Assembly: GCA_025360015.1 (NCBI GenBank)
Contig: JANYCZ010000013.1
Coordinates: forward strand, 62,001-126,000
Direction of reading: 5' to 3'
Length of the DNA stretch: 64,000 nucleotides
Source: Verrucomicrobiota bacterium
GTDB lineage: Bacteria > Verrucomicrobiota > Verrucomicrobiia > Verrucomicrobiales > Verrucomicrobiaceae
The notes under the pieces were generated by a model that was not told the origin of the DNA, did no database searches, and saw only the letters and a program-made list of their open reading frames with translations. The translations under genes and the position numbers were made by a program. Of the stretch, positions 60,764-64,000 are shown one piece after another (position 1 is the stretch's first letter; each line of letters begins with the position of its first letter).

Positions 60764-61676
60764 AGAGTTTGATGCGTTTGTCCAGCAGCGTGTAGATCAC
60801 GTCCACGAACAGGTTGAAGAGCACAAGCAGCACACAGTAAACAATAACTGCACCGCAGAGCACAAACACATCGCGGTTCTGAATCGAGTTCACGAAGATC
60901 ATGCCTGCTCCGGAGATGTTGAACACGCTTTCGACAATCATTGAACCGGTGAGCAGGTTCGCCGCGAGCGGCCCCAGGAAGGTGATGACGGGCAGAATCG
61001 CCACTTTGACCGCATGCCTGGCCACCGCCTGCGTTTCGGTCAGGCCTTTGGCCCGCGCGGTGCGCATAAAATCGCTCTTCAGCACATCCAGCAGACTGTT
61101 GCGCATCAAGCGGGCAACGTAGGCGATGTAAGGCGCGGCGAGGCAGATCGCGGGCAGGATCATCTGCGACACGGTACCCCAGCCGCCCACCGGCAACCAG
61201 CCGAGCCACAGTGCGAAGCAGGCGATCAAGAACGGCCCGCTGATAAAGGAAGGAATCGAAATGGACAGCAGAGCCCCAAACATGGCCACGCGGTCAATCC
61301 AGGTATCCTTCTTCATGGCCGCCAGACTTCCAAGCAGGACGCCGCTACAACTCGCGATAACGAACGCCAGCCCCCCCAGCATAAAGGAATTGGGCAGTTT
61401 TTGCTGCAGCAACTCGGAGACGCGCCAGTCCCGGTATTTGGTGGACACCCCCAGATCCAAGTGAACAATGGCTGACACATAGGCCGTGTATTGAGCCCAG
61501 GTGGAGCCATCGAGATGGTAGCGGGCCAGCTTCGCTTTCATCACCTGATCACTCACCACTTTGTCCGTGTCAAAGGGCCCGCCCGGCGTGATCCGCGCGA
61601 GCACAAACGTGATCGAGATCACGCAGAAGATCACGATCACGCTGCTGAAGGCGCGGCGCAGGAGAAACGGAAGCAT
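60756..61676 (-). CDS. Peptide/nickel ABC transporter permease (OppB/DppB-like)
   Basis: A 306-residue membrane protein with six helices. It starts LRRAFSSVIVIFCVISITFVL and keeps the long periplasmic loop after helix one and the EAA motif YVARLMRNSLLDVLKSDFM. It pairs with the OppC-like protein to form the channel of an oligopeptide-type importer. The two-gene unit is probably completed by subunits encoded elsewhere. Confidence 0.88.
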   Translation of the reverse strand: MLPFLLRRAFSSVIVIFCVISITFVLARITPGGPFDTDKVVSDQVMKAKLARYHLDGSTWAQYTAYVSAIVHLDLGVSTKYRDWRVSELLQQKLPNSFMLGGLAFVIASCSGVLLGSLAAMKKDTWIDRVAMFGALLSISIPSFISGPFLIACFALWLGWLPVGGWGTVSQMILPAICLAAPYIAYVARLMRNSLLDVLKSDFMRTARAKGLTETQAVARHAVKVAILPVITFLGPLAANLLTGSMIVESVFNISGAGMIFVNSIQNRDVFVLCGAVIVYCVLLVLFNLFVDVIYTLLDKRIKLYA

Positions 61677-61719
61677 TGCGGAGATGTCGAATGCCTAAGG
61701 TGGAATGTCGAACTCTCAA

Positions 61720-62577
61720 TCACGCCAGCCACCAGGCAAAGCTGCCGCTGGGGAGGGGCAAGACACCGGTCGCGCCACGGAGCTGCATCTCGCCATGCTC
61801 CACTTTGCCGCTGTTCCGGCCAAACTGCTGCTGGAGCAGGTGGTGGAGTGAAATAGGCGTCAGCTCCGGCGTGTGGCAGGAAAGCAGCACACCGAGCGGC
61901 TCCGGGGACATCAGTTTGCCCAGCAGCGCAAGCAGCGGCGGCAGATCGTTTTCGATCTTGAAGACCTCCCCTTTCGCACCACGACCATAGCTCGGCGGAT
62001 CAAGGATGAGCAGGTCATACTGCCGGTCACGCCGCAGCTCACGCTCCAGAAATTTCGTCACATCATCCACAATCCAGCGCACCGGTTTTTCTTCGAGTCC
62101 ATTGAGCGTCGCGTTCTTGCGCGCCCAGTCAACCATGCCCTTGGAAGCATCCACGTGGCATACCTCCGCGCCAGCAAGCGCCGCTGCCAGCGTGCTGCCG
62201 CCGGAGTAGGCAAAGAGATTGAGCACCCGCGCCGGGCGGTTGTGCCGCTTGGCGTACTCGGTGCAGACTTCGCGGATACGCCGCCATTGGTCGCGCTGCT
62301 CTGGGAAGATGCCGAGGTGACCGAAATCGGTGGAGCTGAGCTGAAACTTCGTGCCATCGACTTCGATGGTCCAGGTCTCGGGCAGATTGTCGCGACCGCG
62401 CCATTGATTGCCGCCTTCGCGGAAGAAGGTCGCGGTCACTTTCTGCCAGTCGGCCTTGGCTAGGGTCTGCTGCCACACCGCCTGCGCGCAGGGCCGTGAG
62501 AGCACGACGCTGCCAAAGCGTTCCAGTTTTTGAAAGGAGCCACTGTCGAGGAGTTCGTAACCGTTTGAATCAGCCAT
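61720..62577 (-). CDS. SAM-dependent methyltransferase, RlmI-like, intact motif
   Basis: A 285-residue class I methyltransferase. The SAM motif is VLNLFAYSGGSTLAAA (about 120-135), with HVDASKGMVDWARKN and the catalytic LDPPSYGRG (about 188-196). This matches 23S rRNA cytosine/guanine methyltransferases without the PUA domain. It is a paralogue of the altered version at 14223. It lies 6 bp downstream of gpsA. Confidence 0.82.
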   Translation of the reverse strand: MADSNGYELLDSGSFQKLERFGSVVLSRPCAQAVWQQTLAKADWQKVTATFFREGGNQWRGRDNLPETWTIEVDGTKFQLSSTDFGHLGIFPEQRDQWRRIREVCTEYAKRHNRPARVLNLFAYSGGSTLAAALAGAEVCHVDASKGMVDWARKNATLNGLEEKPVRWIVDDVTKFLERELRRDRQYDLLILDPPSYGRGAKGEVFKIENDLPPLLALLGKLMSPEPLGVLLSCHTPELTPISLHHLLQQQFGRNSGKVEHGEMQLRGATGVLPLPSGSFAWWLA

Positions 62578-62583
62578 GGTAAA

Positions 62584-63585
62584 TTAATCGGCCTCAGGCC
62601 GTGGATCGCGTGAAAGCAGGGCCTTCATTCCCTCCTTGGGGGATTTCCCTTGATGCAGCACCGCGTTGATCTCGTCGAGCAGCGGCATGCGCACGCCACG
62701 CGCCTGCGCGGCACGGTGCAGACTGGCCGTGTTCAGCACGCCCTCAGCCACCATGCGCGTGCTGGCGATGATCTCGTCCAGCGGCCGCCCCTGACCCAGC
62801 ATTACGCCCACGCGGTGGTTGCGGCTGTGTGTCGAGTAGCAGGTGCCCACAAGATCGCCCACGCCGCTCAGTCCATAAAACGTTTCCACCTTGCCGCCTT
62901 CAGCCACGCCCAGGCGCACCATTTCAGCCAGCGCACGTGTCACCAGAGCAGCGAGGGTGTTGTCGCCGAGCTTCAAACCATGCGCGATGCCCGAGGCGAT
63001 GGCATAGGGGTTTTTCATCGCACCAGCCCACTCAGCTCCAATGATGTCGTCGGTGGTGTAGGTGCGGAAGAACGGCAGCGTGAAGCAATGCTGCACGGCC
63101 TTGGCGATGTCCTCATCCGCGCAGGCCACCACGGCGGCGGTGGCAAGCTGGCGTGCGACTTCTTCGGCGTGATTGGGACCGCTCAGCACAGCAAGCGGAA
63201 TACCGGGGATGGATTCGCCGATCATCTCGCTCATGCGGCTGCCCGTTTCGAGTTCAATGCCTTTGGAGCACGAGACCAGCACCCGCGCCTTGGAGATCGC
63301 TCCGCTCTTGGCCACAAGTTCTGCCGTACTCCGCATCGCCTTGGATGGCACGACGAAGACCAGCATGTCCGCAGGCTGCAATGCACCCAGATCCGAAGTG
63401 ACGGTGATCTGTGAAGGAAGCTCCAGGTCCGGCAGGTAGCGCGCATTACGCCGGGTTTCGCGGATCTGCGCCATCAGTTCGGCGTCACGCCCCCAGAACT
63501 GCACGTTCAGCCCACGCCAGGACAGCAATGCAGCGAGTGCGGTGCCCCAGCTTCCGGCACCAAAGACAGTGGCAGACTGAATCAT
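62584..63585 (-). CDS. gpsA: Glycerol-3-phosphate dehydrogenase (NAD(P)+)
   Basis: A 333-residue enzyme reducing dihydroxyacetone phosphate to sn-glycerol-3-phosphate for phospholipid synthesis. NAD-binding GAGSWGTALA is at about 9-18. AMKNPYAIASGIAHGL carries the catalytic lysine (usually ALKN in this family), and a KVETFYGLSGVGDLVGTC motif follows. It overlaps plsY by 4 bp, forming a plsY-gpsA operon that supplies and acylates glycerol-3-phosphate. Confidence 0.95.
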   Translation of the reverse strand: MIQSATVFGAGSWGTALAALLSWRGLNVQFWGRDAELMAQIRETRRNARYLPDLELPSQITVTSDLGALQPADMLVFVVPSKAMRSTAELVAKSGAISKARVLVSCSKGIELETGSRMSEMIGESIPGIPLAVLSGPNHAEEVARQLATAAVVACADEDIAKAVQHCFTLPFFRTYTTDDIIGAEWAGAMKNPYAIASGIAHGLKLGDNTLAALVTRALAEMVRLGVAEGGKVETFYGLSGVGDLVGTCYSTHSRNHRVGVMLGQGRPLDEIIASTRMVAEGVLNTASLHRAAQARGVRMPLLDEINAVLHQGKSPKEGMKALLSRDPRPEAD

Positions 63586-64000
63586 GGCTGCGGCTTCTTT
63601 TGGGTGAACGCCTTGCTCTCCGTACCTGCGAGCAGGCGCTGAATGTTGGCACTGTGCCGGATGAAGGCGAGGACCATCACCACGATGCCAAAGCCCAGCA
63701 AAACGAAGTCCCAGTGACCCTCACGCCACATCTGAATGGCCATTCCCGTGGGCACGCCGACGGCAGCTGCCAGTGAACCGAGCGAGACATATCGAAACGC
63801 GAAGAGAAAGGTGAGAAATCCGATCCACCCACCGATCATCCCAGCCAAAGAAATGCCAAGCAGCACGCCGCCGGTGGTGGCGATGCCTTTCCCCCCTTTG
63901 AAGCCGAGCCAGAAAGTGAACATGTGCCCGATCACGGCAGCGAAACCGGTCAGCACCTTGCCAATGGAAATCATTTCAGGAGCCGCGCCGGTGTGGGCGA
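63582..64000 (-). CDS. plsY: Glycerol-3-phosphate acyltransferase PlsY, 5' end outside the window
   Basis: The C-terminal 139 residues are visible. The reading frame continues through the right edge, and the ATG at 63974 is internal because AHTGAAPE precedes it in frame. The motif GHMFTFWLGFKGGKGIATTGG is the conserved acyl-phosphate-binding and active-site loop of PlsY, followed by helices. It is an inner-membrane enzyme that acylates glycerol-3-phosphate with acyl-phosphate. The next gene is gpsA, 4-bp overlap. Confidence 0.93.
   Translation of the reverse strand, partial: AHTGAAPEMISIGKVLTGFAAVIGHMFTFWLGFKGGKGIATTGGVLLGISLAGMIGGWIGFLTFLFAFRYVSLGSLAAAVGVPTGMAIQMWREGHWDFVLLGFGIVVMVLAFIRHSANIQRLLAGTESKAFTQKKPQP

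Overview
This 64 kb window is a chromosomal segment of a high-GC Gram-negative bacterium. It is most likely a member of Verrucomicrobiota, possibly Prosthecobacter-like. That placement is inference. It rests on gene content: a Tat-exported Gfo/Idh/MocA oxidoreductase, a secreted esterase of the type common in Planctomycetes and Verrucomicrobia, a solitary type II pseudopilin, and a large surface-glycan locus. It also rests on an almost complete lack of Shine-Dalgarno motifs before convincing start codons. No rRNA, tRNA, CRISPR array, integrase or intact insertion sequence was seen.

Positions 1-14,100 hold housekeeping and small accessory genes. They include a LysM protein cut by the left edge, hisC, a MgtC/DUF4010 membrane protein, a cbpA-cbpM co-chaperone pair, a Tat-exported oxidoreductase and two small genes of unknown role. 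An A-type Fe-S carrier with an HscB-like J-protein follows, then a TPM-domain protein with a glycine-rich tail, a pentapeptide-repeat protein, a secreted protein of unknown role, an orphan HTH protein, a large secreted esterase and a pseudopilin.

Positions 14,200-54,000 are dominated by a very large surface-polysaccharide locus. Its first arm (17.2-33.5 kb, mostly + strand, many stop/start overlaps) starts with homologues of WlbA/WbpB, WlbB/WbpD and WlbC/WbpE, enzymes for 2,3-diacetamido-2,3-dideoxy-uronic acids. It continues with NAD-dependent epimerases, a PglD/NeuD-like acetyltransferase, glycosyltransferases of families GT2, GT4, GT61 and GT9, methyltransferases and a split transketolase-like pair. 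The second arm (38.5-48.6 kb) holds a nonulosonic (sialic-type) acid set of NeuC, NeuB and NeuA homologues. With it are a thiamine-diphosphate enzyme, a Gfo/Idh/MocA oxidoreductase, an epimerase and a UDP-sugar 6-dehydrogenase that could feed the WlbA branch. A repeat-rich, AT-rich divergent region at 48.6-48.9 kb precedes two tandem GT4 paralogues and an MsbA-type ABC exporter.

Between the arms, at about 34.9-38.3 kb, lies an islet of visibly lower GC and mostly unrecognisable small genes. Its first part is bracketed by two diverged copies of the 3' end of a D-2-hydroxyacid dehydrogenase gene. The second copy is truncated and frameshifted.

Positions 54,100-64,000 return to conserved genes: a CPA2 cation/proton antiporter with an RCK domain, polA, a nucleotidyltransferase-like pair, two OppB/OppC-type permeases, a SAM-dependent methyltransferase paralogous to the one at 14.2 kb, gpsA, and plsY cut by the right edge.

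The most unusual features are the combination of three ThDP-type subunits with a nonulosonate module, the islet flanked by duplicated gene ends, and the operator-like repeats in the 48.6-48.9 kb divergent region.
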